Below are positions 45,188-56,009 of a DNA stretch of 64,000 bases, piece by piece. The notes below the pieces were generated by a model. The model saw only the letters and a list, made by a program, of their open reading frames with translations, was not told the origin of the DNA and ran no database searches. The position numbers and the translations under genes are program-made. The stretch's first letter is position 1. Every line of letters begins with the position of its first letter. This stretch comes from Baylisascaris procyonis. Lineage: Eukaryota > Nematoda > Chromadorea > Rhabditida > Ascarididae. Location of the stretch: positions 744,001-808,000 of the forward strand of contig JAZARR010000152.1 of the NCBI GenBank assembly GCA_037389465.1, in the 5' to 3' direction.

Positions 45188-46100
45188 GTATGTTCTTTGC
45201 ATTTCATTCGTTCTTTCAAAATATTTCATTTACATCTACTTTCGGTTTGCAACTTTTTTAGGAATAGAAATTGTTTGTGTAGAAATTAATCGTGGCGAAT
45301 ATTAGATATGTAAGTTGATTATTAAATTCCATTAGAGTATAATGATTTTTTATTGCTTACGTATAAAGGGAGAGGTGTTTTGTGGCGAACTTTTTTATTG
45401 TATTTCTAATGCGCGAATGGTTGAATAATATCATGACTGCTTTGAAAGGAAAGGTGCTTTCCACCTTCCCTCCTCCTCTCTCGAGGAGTTTAATTGATTT
45501 ACATGAGCTGGGAGGGGGATTATTTGGCCCAATACGGTGATAGATCAATGAATTAATATTGTAGACATTAAAGCAATGAAGTATGAAATTAATTAATAGT
45601 ATAGTTGTGTACTCTACTTAATGAAAGTAGATCAATGAATGAAAATGCTTTGGTTAGATAAACGCAATAGCATTGACGTTTAGATTTGCGAAGAATTGCC
45701 ACTGTATAATTTTTGTGAAACTAATTTGCAAAAATATTTCTCAATTGGCAATTTGCAAGAATTTCAATTTGCAAAAGCGCAAAATTGTAAGTTAAGGCAA
45801 ATGCCGAAAGGTGTGTAGAGATTGCAAAAAGTATTTTATAGATGTGAATATTTTCGAGAGAGGTGCTGCTCATGGACTGTAAAAATTAGATGGTCGGTTC
45901 ACTCATATGCCTATCGTAAATTTAGGTTACCAATTAGGCTTATGGGATTTGCTCCACTAGAACGAGTAATCAGTAGTGTAATGAAAGTAGAGCAGTAAAG
46001 CTTCCTATCACATTGAGATTATAATAAATAGAGGGAACAAAATTATATGTTAGTGAATATATATTCAGAGGGGATATTTATAAACAGTAGAGAAAATTAT

Positions 46101-47739
46101 TATGATAACATAGAAAGTTGTTATAATAACATAGGAAAATGTCGCTATAACACAGAAAAATGCTTTAGCAGCAGAGAAAAATGTTATAGCCATATTTGCT
46201 TACATTGCCGAGAGGGGTAAATTCATGCTTTGAAATTTTAATTTAGGGGCGGTCTTAAATTCAAATTTAGTCTCCAATTTTGAATTCTATATTTTAATTC
46301 CACTGGTTAATTTTGCTTCAAATCTTAAATTTTCTTTCACTTCTATTTGTAAAGTTTGTCATTCAGTTGGAAAAAGGAATAAGGAAGGACGGGGGGGGGG
46401 GGGGAAGGGAAGGGAAGGGAAGGACAAGGGGAACATTCATAAAAAATAGATCGGATCCCATTCCTTGCTATTATTCAAATTTTCGACGAATTAATTTTTC
46501 TCATAGTTCTAAGTCCTTCAAAAACATTAAAAAAATTTTTAGGTTTGACGTCCGAATAATCTCTGAAATAAAAATTATTTTTATTTTTATTTCAGAGATT
46601 ATTCCAAAAATAAAAATAACTTGAAAAAATAAAACAATAATAAAAAGCAATGTTCTGAAATGTTTTTAAGGATGAGTATAAAAAAAAGCTATGAAAAATT
46701 CATGTAATTGGTTAAATTTTTGGAGGATATTACATTCGATGCCAGAGAATTAGGTAAAGCGTATCTTCCCGTAATTCCTTCTATTTCTTTCGTTGCTTAC
46801 GACATACTTCTGTCAAAGTTTGCAGCAAAAAATTGCCTTAAAAAGGGACCTATATTGGGATTATTTTCGCTAAAAAATTAAAGAAATATTGGGGAATAAA
46901 AATGGAGGAAAATGATCTAACGAGTTTCGTTCAAGTGAATTCTACGGTTTATGCAAAATTTTTTATGCCGAAAAACTCTTCCTTATTGAACTATGGAACA
47001 AAGATGAGAAACCGGGTCAACAGAGATTAAGATGCAGATAAAAAGAGCCAAATTGGAGTCGAAAGTTGTCTAGAACGAACTCTCAGCAAAGTCTATCCAT
47101 TAAAGCATTGATGCTATTGTCTTTCGTAAGCAACGAAGGATATGGAAGGAATTACGGGAAGATGCGCTTTACCTAATTCTCTCGCACCGAATGTAATATC
47201 CTCCAAAAATTTAACCAATTGCATGAATTTTTCAAAGCTTTTTTTATACTAATCCTTAAAAACATTTCAGAACATTGCGAGATTATTCGGACGTCAAATC
47301 TAAAAAATTTTTTAATGTTTTTGAAGGACTCAGAACTGTGAGAAAAATTAATTCGTCGAAAATTTGAATAACAGCAAGGAATGGGATTGGATCTATTATT
47401 TATGAATGTTCCCCTTGTCTTTCCCCTCCCCCCCCCCCCGGTCCTTCCTTATTCCTTTTCCCAACTGAATGATACGATAAACTCTAAAAATAGAAGTGAA
47501 GGGAAATTTAAGATTTGAAACAAAATTAACCGGTGAAATTAAAACTCGGAATTCAAAATTGGAGATTAAATTTGAATTTAAGACCGCCTCTAGATTAAAA
47601 TTTCAAAGCTTGAATTTAACCCCCCCTCTCGGCAATGCAAGCAAATGTGGCTATAACATTTTTCTCTGCTGCTAAAGCGTTTTTCTGTGTTATAGCAACA
47701 TTTTCCTGTGTTATTATAACAACTTTCTATGTTATCATA
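46101..47739. mobile_element. Foldback element, 617-702-bp inverted arms
   Basis: The left arm 46101-46802 is the reverse complement of the right arm 47123-47739 with scattered differences. Matched landmarks include the G14/C15 runs, gccgagagggg/ccccctctcggc, and ttcgttgcttacga/tcgtaagcaacgaa. The left arm is longer by about 85 bp because of one insertion. The 320-bp centre (46803-47122) has no coding frame. Short tandem ataacatagaaa/ttatagc words lie at the outer ends. No clear target-site duplication. Confidence 0.85.
46554..46604. repeat. Perfect 22-bp stem palindrome inside the left foldback arm
   Basis: gaataatctctgaaataaaa (22-bp arm 46554-46575), 7-nt loop, exact reverse complement 46583-46604. 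The second arm belongs to the 85-bp segment absent from the right foldback arm. Confidence 0.92.
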
Positions 47740-48360
47740 ACAAGTTTGCAAAAAATTGCCAAAAAATTTCCTGTGTTATTATAACTCTAAAAAAATTGCC
47801 TATTTTAGAGGGATACAAAAATATCTTATAATAGTAGAAATGGAAGTAGTCATCCTGTTCTGTCCAATCCTCCTTTTTCCCTCTCATTTCTCAAAATCCT
47901 ATTCCCCCCCCCCCCCTTCCTACTCAATAAAAATGCAATATTTGCCTCGATCTAGTTCCAGCTGTCACTTAGAAAGTGTCACTTAGAAATTGATTGTATT
48001 TACGATCATAAAGTCGGCTAGAAGCGACCAGTCGGTTGCCATTCCATCGTTAGCTTAAGTAGGTGAGTTTATCTAATGAAACAGATGCATGCACGCTATG
48101 AACGAGAATTCAATTAGCATATCTATTTAAAATTAATCTTTATAGCTAGTAAACTCAATGAAGGCTTGAGGGATGCTTCATTGCGTCTTAATGAAGCACT
48201 TATAGAGTGCAATTGAGTATTGAGAGTGCCTTAATATTACCAAGTCTATTGTGCAACTAACATGCAACCTTTACACACATTTGTTAAGTGGAGGCATTTA
48301 TAGAATGTTGTGCATGATTTATGATTATTGTTGTAGCTTAATTGTCGTTCGTCGAATCGA
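47740..48360. other. No gene seen
   Basis: AT-rich sequence with one more copy of the foldback's outer word (tttcctgtgttattataac near 47768) and a C run at about 47905. No supported coding frame. Confidence 0.6.
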
Positions 48361-48486
48361 GTACAGTAACTGTACTGATATGGGCTAAGCAATTATGCAA
48401 ATTTTTTATGCAAATTTATTTGCATGTATTGTTGTAACTATATATGCAAATAAATTTGCACAAAAATTAGCATCATTGCTTAGCCC
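48361..48486. repeat. Imperfect long hairpin (MITE-like), with an adjacent 15-bp palindrome
   Basis: The arms gggctaagcaattatgcaaa... (48382-48427) and ...catcattgcttagccc (48441-48486) pair over about 46 bp with a few mismatches and a short loop. GTACAGTAACTGTAC (48361-48375) is a perfect odd palindrome beside it. It could be a miniature inverted-repeat element with TA-rich target sites, or a hairpin RNA precursor. Confidence 0.8.
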
Positions 48487-48860
48487 TATAAATACGGTTA
48501 TTGTACGCGATTGGACAAGCGACAAGTAAGCTATCTTTGGAGTCTTATTTAAATATGCAAATTTTGTTTGGGAAGCTGCCAAACAGGTGAACTTTTGATG
48601 TAAAATTCAGACTAAATCTTTGAGCGTTAATTAACTAATGGAGTAACCGATGTTTAGGTAGAGATTGATAAGCATTCGGAAATGCGTAGCATTAAAAAAA
48701 TATTATTGATACCTAGGTTACGTTTTTATTTCCTTAGGCTTTATTTATCGTACTTGCTATCTCCTTTTTTATTGTCATTCTACCTGTCTCATTCTTTAAT
48801 GATTGACTTTCTGAGCTATCCTTAGAGATTTTCCAAGTACTTAGGATTTTGAAGATGATA

Positions 48861-49041
48861 TATCTCTAAGTACCAATCCTAGTAAAATTGCTCTCAAAAA
48901 TTATTGGGGGATTTACAACCTCCGGATTTTTTAATCTGAATTCAGTGGGTCCATTCCCTATCTCTATGCACCAATCTTATCAAAGTCACTTCAAAAAATT
49001 ATACGGGGATTTACAACTACTAGGGTTTTTTATCCAGAATT
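48861..49041. repeat. Diverged 82-bp direct duplication
   Basis: tatctctaagtaccaatcct ... atctgaatt (48861-48942) and tatctctatgcaccaatctt ... atccagaatt (48959-49041), period 98 bp. Confidence 0.8.
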
Positions 49042-49049
49042 ATATGTTA

Positions 49050-52000
49050 TTTCGATTATTCATTGGTTTATAATTTGCATTATCAGATGGGCAATCTTAT
49101 AGGCATCATTTGCGAAATGCTCTCCACTAAGAGGTTTATTTGCTCATTTTCCATTAGAATTAAGCCATCACAAATGTGCCTTTATTTGTATGGATATTCG
49201 CATTCATATTATTTGCATCTCAAAATGCATTAGACGAGAGAATCAAATCATACTAAATCATTGTTAGTTGATAGCCGAAGAGCTTTCACTAGCCTGCTGT
49301 CTAATGAATAAATGCCCTAGATCCCCTATCTACACAATAAATCCCCCCATAGCGCTATGAAAATGGTGTCGGCGATATTTGCGCCTCAGGTAAATTACCA
49401 CTGGTTTGAGGTATAAGACTGCTGCTGCACTTAGGTATTATCATATTGCGTTCTAATCTAGTGGCGCAATTGTCACGAAAACAGAAAAAAAAGTATTCTT
49501 GAAGCGCAATCTGCAAATTGTAAATTTATATACAGGCTCCGCGAGATTCGCAGAGCACGCATACTAATGAAGTATTTCGTTGAATAAATAGCGTTATTTA
49601 TGATTGGAGATGCTTCGTAGATAGGACATCTAACCATGATTACGAAGATCCGAGAATGTGGAATAAAATTTATGAGCTGATTATATTAGATTTGTAGATC
49701 AATTTTTGTATAAGTTATAAAATAATTTGAAAGATTAAAAATTCTATCATAAAATTAAGAAATAAAAATGTTTTGCACTATAACATATATTGAAACTAAG
49801 GTGTCGGAGTCAATGAATGAAATTTTGTAGCCATTTTCGAAGTGTAGACAAAAGAGAGGGAGAGAGGGGACGGGAAAAGAAGCAGAGGAAGGGAGAAAGA
49901 CTTCGCTTATAGGGAACGAAGAAAGGCATAATTCCAAAAGGCTATAGTTTCTGCCAATGAGTAGGCCTTTCAAGTACTATGTCATATAGGAGTTTCTTAT
50001 TGGAAGGGAATAGAGAGGGAGACGGGATGGGGAATGGAAAAAAAGAGAAAAGAAAATCCTCAATAAAAGCCTAAGATCTTCATAATTATTTGCAAAAACC
50101 GTTAAATTAAACTGCGCACTTTTATATGTGTCATAGAATTGAAGAAATACAATGGAATTTTTAGAGAGTAAAACATAAAATTCCACATAAATATTGCAAG
50201 AAGAAAAACAGAAAAGCTCATACGGCTATAAAAATTCCACTAATACAATACGGTTTAGTTTAGTCTTTAAATAATATAAAAAATTTGGAATTAGATTCTT
50301 TTAATGATTATGCGTACAGCCAGCTGCAATTTATTAGATATTGCCTCTGTTATTGCATGACGGATTGGAGATAGGCAGATGAAAAGAGCTGATCCTTTAA
50401 AAAACATTATTTCTTTTATTGATATCATCAACTTAATAGCATATCGCATACGATTTACTTCTTAGTATATGTAGGTAAATTTGATCAAAGTTTCATTAAT
50501 TGCTATGTAGAAATGAGGTTATTATTTTATTCTTTAGAAGGAAAGTGCTAGAGGAAAGCAATTTACTGCGATTATCGATAAGAGTAAGCTGTCTATGATA
50601 GGGATGATAAGAAGTTAGGAGGGAGAGGGGAGAGTGGATGGGGGGGGGGGGGGACAGCGCTTTTTTCATTTCCATCTCCCACTCTGCATTCCTTAAATCA
50701 CTGCTTCCTATATTATCTATGATCTGCGGTTGGTACATTCTAATCAACTTTAAAGAGCATTTTATATTACAATTTAAATTACTAATAACTTTAGTCACGT
50801 TCTAACTCTATTGCTAGATTTTTCAACTTTGAGATCGATTTACTTTCTCCTATATTTACTTATTGGTCGAGTAATTCAGAGAGTTTTTTCATTACTTGTT
50901 ATAAAGGGTAGTAATTGCCATCGTATATCCACCTTGTATTCATTTGTCCATATTGACCAATTATGCGCTAAATTATTGGTCATGTAGTTGGTTATTCATT
51001 TCATTACCGCACTAGTTGAATTTGCATATGCAAAAGAGTCCGTCCATTTAGTGGTCACTGACTTAATTGCTCGAGTAGGCAATTATTAATAAACATGGTG
51101 TGCTGTACGTTGTCTATGGAGTCCACTTGACGAAGATCAATAGTTTCTTTGCGAATTTATGCATCTAAATGGAATTGTCATGGTCAAACATTCAAATGAA
51201 ACCTAGTAGTGATCATTTTTGATCGCAACCCCGTCTACTTCAATAATATTTCATTATTGATTGCTTATAGTTTGAATATGCAAATTTAGCAAAAAAAATT
51301 TCGAATATGCAAAATGTGTTCATCTAAAATTATATATAAATTTCACGACTATTAGAAATTTGAATTATGTTGCTAATGGAAAGTAAATCTTTAATAGAGG
51401 GTTTCACATTGGTTCTCCCAAATCTTCTTTCCTTTCTCCGCCTCTTGAAGTGAAAATTTTAGAGATGCAGCACGAGTATTGGCGGTTTAATTTCTCATAA
51501 ACATAGTGAAACTTAGATTTCATTGTAGTAATACACATTGAATTGTTGAATGATATTATTCGTAGAAGAAATTTGGCTGAATGGATGCTTCTAGTGGCTA
51601 TAATTGGATTTTAGACGCAAATTAACGTTGATTCTAAATTCCCAATAGATTTGCGTTGCATCGAAATGATCACCCATCTGACTAGTTGGGTCGAGTGAAT
51701 TCTTCTCGTAAAAAGGCACTCAAATTTGAGTAGACGATCTCGTAATTTAATTAGAAACTTACAGCAGTTATTGTTATACGAATCGTTGTTTATCTTATCA
51801 GAGTTATCTAAATAGAAGGCGAAAGAACAATGAAAAAGAGTAAATTATAATAAGCTGAAAATTATTTTAATTATAATAATTAAATTAATTATAATAATTG
51901 CAACTAAATTATAATTAATTATAATATTAATTACAATAGTAATTATATAAAATTATATTAATTATAAATTATAATAATTCAGCAAGATGAAATACGTCAT

Positions 52001-53000
52001 TCTTCTTTTCTATTCCTTTCAAATATAACTCTTCCTTTCTGCTTCTGTGTTTTTTTTTTTTTTTTTATAAAATTTTTCCGCCTATTTTAGAATATATTTA
52101 AGTGTAGCATTTGAATTTCATTTCATTAGCTTTTCTTGCATTTAACTGCTATAGATTAAATACGTAAAAGTTTGCAAATTGGCAATTTGGTAGTTAAGAA
52201 GTAAATAAAGAAGTATGACTAATTATGAGAATGCGAAACGCTGCAAATATTTAAATAGTATTCAAGTAATTGAACTGGAGATGTTGGTTAGATCCATTAA
52301 ATTAATAAAGAATTTCGAGATTCTTTAGAAAAAAAAAACCTTTACTGGAAAGATCTGAGAAGAGTTCTAGAGAATTTTTTTGCGTCATCACCTGGTATAT
52401 TGCTCAAATGAAATAACCAATAACAAAATTATTTCATTTGAGCCTTATTTGCATAATTCATTTCATAGCGTGTAAGTACCCCACTGGACTAATAACCGCT
52501 ATTTTGGAAAATTTGACCAATTTGGCCAATTTGACCACTCGACATTTTTCGTTCGTTGTTCGATTTGTTCGATAAACGAAGAATGTCCATCTTGCACATT
52601 GATAGAGTGATGTAGAATTCTGGGTGAAGTGCAAGGCAAGTTAATAGTTGAAAATGAAGGACTGATCGAACTAACCGAATTTTATGGACTGCAATTATCT
52701 TACTTTGTTCGATTTTTTTATTTCAATGATTTTTCAATAAAATTATTTCGAAAGTAATGAATAATTCCATATTTCCGAATCATTCTCAAAGAAATTTGTA
52801 ATTTCCATTCAATGCTGAAATTGCTGCTTTTTATAGATTTAATAGCGCATCTCATAAGAACAAAGTAGTTCACATTTCTTTACTGAAAAAAAAAGCGCAT
52901 TAGAAACATTTGGAGGTTTTGAAGCAATGCATTTTTGATGCTTTTTTTTTTAGTGATCATAAACCAATCGGTTTTCTCATCATAAAATAGAAGAATATTA
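49050..53000. other. Intergenic AT-rich stretch, no gene seen
   Basis: About 4 kb with purine runs (49850-49920), a 14-G run near 50640 and an A/T-only low-complexity stretch at 51840-51980. All open frames are short and lack splice or family support. Confidence 0.6.
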
Positions 53001-53289
53001 GGTGGGAAATTTTTTTTTTTTTCAAATGCAATGTTTCTTTAATTATGTCCATAAATGCTTTTTATGACCGGACAAAAAATGTGACAAAATGCGATTCTAT
53101 TTTGTCACGTTATGCAATCGGATGCAATAATCCATTTGCGAACCGAAAAAAAAAGGATTATTCTTCTTACGATACTTTCGTCACTTTTCTGCAATATTAC
53201 TTGTTAAGCAAACATTTTTTTTATTTGCTGATAAATGCACCTTACAGGTTCAACAAAATAGAACGGAACCTGAGCTGGGTGTTATGCAG

Positions 53290-53400
53290 TCCGGGGGGGG
53301 GGGGAAGGATTGGGGTGGGTGCTATTCACTTACGTAAATAGGGGGGGGGGGGTGGTGCGATTCACTTGAAGGGGGACAAGGTGGCGTTATTCACTTGGAG
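53290..53400. repeat. G-rich minisatellite, three units
   Basis: Three units of the form G-run, ggtggygctattcactt, about 30-45 bp each: gggtgggtgctattcactta, ggtggtgcgattcacttgaa and aaggtggcgttattcacttg. Confidence 0.75.
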
Positions 53401-53576
53401 TATACATGAGTGGGTGTTAGTTAGTCCACGAGTAATCACCTCAGCGTATAGGATGACCTGCACGATAGTTTTATAGATTCTTTTATCTTCTGTTCTATTT
53501 TCTACCCCATCTCCCTCCTTCTTACCACGCTTCCCCCTCCTTTTTTGGTTGATCCCTCTTCATTCATTTTTTTCAC

Positions 53577-53894
53577 TCATACAATCACATGGCATCTCTC
53601 ATATTTGGCATGCGAGGGGGTAAGAGCTATGAGCAAAACTCGAGCTGTATGTGAAAATGTCGATCCCACTTCCTCCTTGATCTTTTTCACGTCCTTCCCC
53701 TCATATTTAAGAATCAGAGTGCCTCGGAGCAGAAATATAGATCTGGGATAGGTCAAGGAGCTTAGTGTCGCAACGATGCGGTGGTCATTTGGCAAAGAGC
53801 CGATCAGAATATATGCGTCGGTTGGTGATCGAGTATTGGTGCGTTTGATCGCCTCAGGCAGACATTCATTGCTAAGTGCACCCGATATCGACAT
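53577..53894 (-). CDS. Unrecognised 105-codon open frame, minus strand
   Basis: ATG at 53894, TGA at 53577. MSISGALSNECLPEAIKR then DAYILIGSLPNDHRIVATL looks protein-like and codon use is mixed. The opposite strand is also open over 53752-53920 (RIYASVGDRVLVRLIASG), so the strand cannot be decided. No family recognised. Confidence 0.22.
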   Translation of the reverse strand: MSISGALSNECLPEAIKRTNTRSPTDAYILIGSLPNDHRIVATLSSLTYPRSIFLLRGTLILKYEGKDVKKIKEEVGSTFSHTARVLLIALTPSHAKYERCHVIV

Positions 53895-54012
53895 ACATCT
53901 AGTGGAGATGACGCTTCATTGACATAATTTGCAAGTTTGTGTGGTTGTACTTTACCATTCTGCTTAGTAGATATTGCATGCTAATATTTCTTCTTTATTT
54001 TTTTAGTGCAAA

Positions 54013-54016
<4 letters not shown>

Positions 54017-54085
<69 letters not shown>
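54017..54085. repeat. (TA)n microsatellite
   Basis: About 69 bp of TA. Confidence 0.97.
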
Positions 54086-54087
<2 letters not shown>

Positions 54088-54176
54088 TTATTTAAAACAG
54101 ATATTTTAGTGATAATTTTCGAGAGCTAAATTGCATCATTTTGTAGTGTTGACATCTTTTTTTTTTCGATTTCTAG

Positions 54177-54260
54177 TTCATATAGAGCATATTGAATATG
54201 ATCGTCCGCTTGTTGTAGATTGCGCTCACTCACTTGAATTCATCATTGCGGTTCTTATGG
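54177..54260 (+). CDS. Candidate isolated exon
   Basis: Acceptor-like tttttttcgatttctag|TTCAT and donor CTTATG|GTTAGC enclose HIEHIEYDRPLVVDCAHSL and EFIIAVLM. It is open and splice-bounded but no neighbour joins in phase. Product unknown. Confidence 0.2.
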
Positions 54261-54864
54261 TTAGCTGGTCGAACTTGTCAGACAGGCGGACAGACACACA
54301 GACAGACACATGCATGTGTGTAGGCATAATCAAATACGTGGTTGTAAAACTATATTGCAAGCGAGAAATGCAAAAAAAAAATCTTGAATTGTCAAGAAGA
54401 AGCTTTAAGCAATTTAGTCTTTTAAGTGTGCGATCATAAATCATGCATAATGCAAATGCTCTATTTAATGCTTAAGCACTTTAGTGGCGATATAGGAATC
54501 AGTACATGCTATAATGCATATTTAAGACCTCCTCTCCCATCTACAAAAAAATTCCTTTAAAAAAACGAGTGAAACATTAGCAATATCGAAGCTGATTGTA
54601 AATGTTATAGATAACAACGAATGTGTTATTATAACACAATTCTTTGCTATTTGCAGTTTACGCTTTTGAATGAGAAATTAGGAAACAATGCTTTAGTTCG
54701 AAAGTTTTTATGTTATAATTGCCGTATCGGTTAACGACCGTCAACTTTATTGACGAAGCGATCAAAAGATTAAGGAGCGCTATTGGCTTAATACCTATGC
54801 AACGATCATTTCATATTATTATTGCATGAAGGCTTCTTAATGATGATATTACATATTATTGTCC

Positions 54865-54865
54865 C

Positions 54866-54898
<33 letters not shown>

Positions 54899-54899
54899 G
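54865..54899. repeat. (CTGT)n microsatellite
   Basis: About 35 bp of ctgt repeats. An inverted partner of (gaca) type lies at 54285-54310. Confidence 0.95.
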
Positions 54900-55527
54900 A
54901 TAGCTGCTACAACTCACGATCTACTTGAAGTGGCGATTGAGCAGACAAGCAAAAACTTAAAAGCGCAGATTGTGCGGTCTCCTCTGGCGCGCTTCTCCAT
55001 TTTTTTCGTTTAATATTACTTAATGCTCATTTCGAATCGTTTTCTGAAGTCAGTTTTAGAGGAGAAGATAAATAATCAAAGAGAATTTGGTATTGAAATG
55101 AGTTCTAAATGGATAGGCTATGTTACAATTATATTTTTTATTTCATATCCATATTCGTTTATTTTCCATTAGAATTATTTGTTTTATTTTTGAATATACA
55201 TTCAGATGTATCGCTTTATATCGAATATTTTTATTTTTATTTTTATTGAATATTTTATATCAGAATTTTGTAAATAATTTAGATAAATAACTATCGAATA
55301 TTTTTTAAGTATTTTCGAAATGAATCCTATATAAAAATATTCTTACGAGTGTCTTTTGAAACTCCTTTTAATTCTTAGACATATGAATTATGCTATACAC
55401 CATATTATACGCCATATTTGGGTCATTATCATCGTTTATTAGATTTAGGTAGCACTCATTGAGAAAATTAGAAATGTCGAAGGGATGTCGAATCTGACGT
55501 CTTTCTTTGATTTCAACTTTTGACTTT

Positions 55528-55680
55528 TTGGATGTTATCTTGAGTTCCAGCCGCATCTTCTTCACTTCGGCTCCTGCCAAACTCCATCCGCATCCCGTCC
55601 ACTTTGACTCCTATTGAGCTTCATCCACATCCTCTCCCTTTCGGCTCTCGATGAGTTCCATCCGCATTCCTTCCTCATCT
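55528..55680. repeat. 37-bp degenerate minisatellite, four units
   Basis: Units of the form ttcggctcctgccaaactcc followed by atccgcatcccgtccac recur from 55528. Variants are tttgactcctattgagcttc and ttcggctctcgatgagttcc. Confidence 0.75.
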
Positions 55681-55794
55681 ATCCCTCGTCGTTGACCTAA
55701 AAATGCTTCCCATTAAAACAACTTCGGTTAATGGAATGTAGATTTGAAAATAGGCACATGCCCTCTTTGTACTTGATATACGTTGAGCGCAATA

Positions 55795-55985
55795 CGGGAT
55801 TAGTGGATGTCCGACGATGCGAGGCCGACCACAAGCAGCAAAGGCAGCTTAGGCATAGAGAGGCGGGACCTAGCGGGAGATACTCAGCTCCCTCCCACTT
55901 CAGGCCTTACGCTATGCACCTCGGTAATGCATGCGATCCCCAAGCTTCTCGTCCTCACCAATCAACAACAGTCCATGAATCTATT
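55795..55985. other. GC-rich island of unknown function
   Basis: A sharply bounded GC-rich stretch (gacgatgcgaggccgaccac, gaggcgggacctagcgggag) in very AT-rich DNA. Open on more than one frame (for example VDVRRCEADHKQQRQLRHRE), no family recognised. Short complementary blocks (gcgggag/ctccc) hint at structure. It could be an exon, a ncRNA or a relic. Confidence 0.4.
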
Positions 55986-56009
55986 GATTCTTTTTTTTTC
56001 TAACTTATT

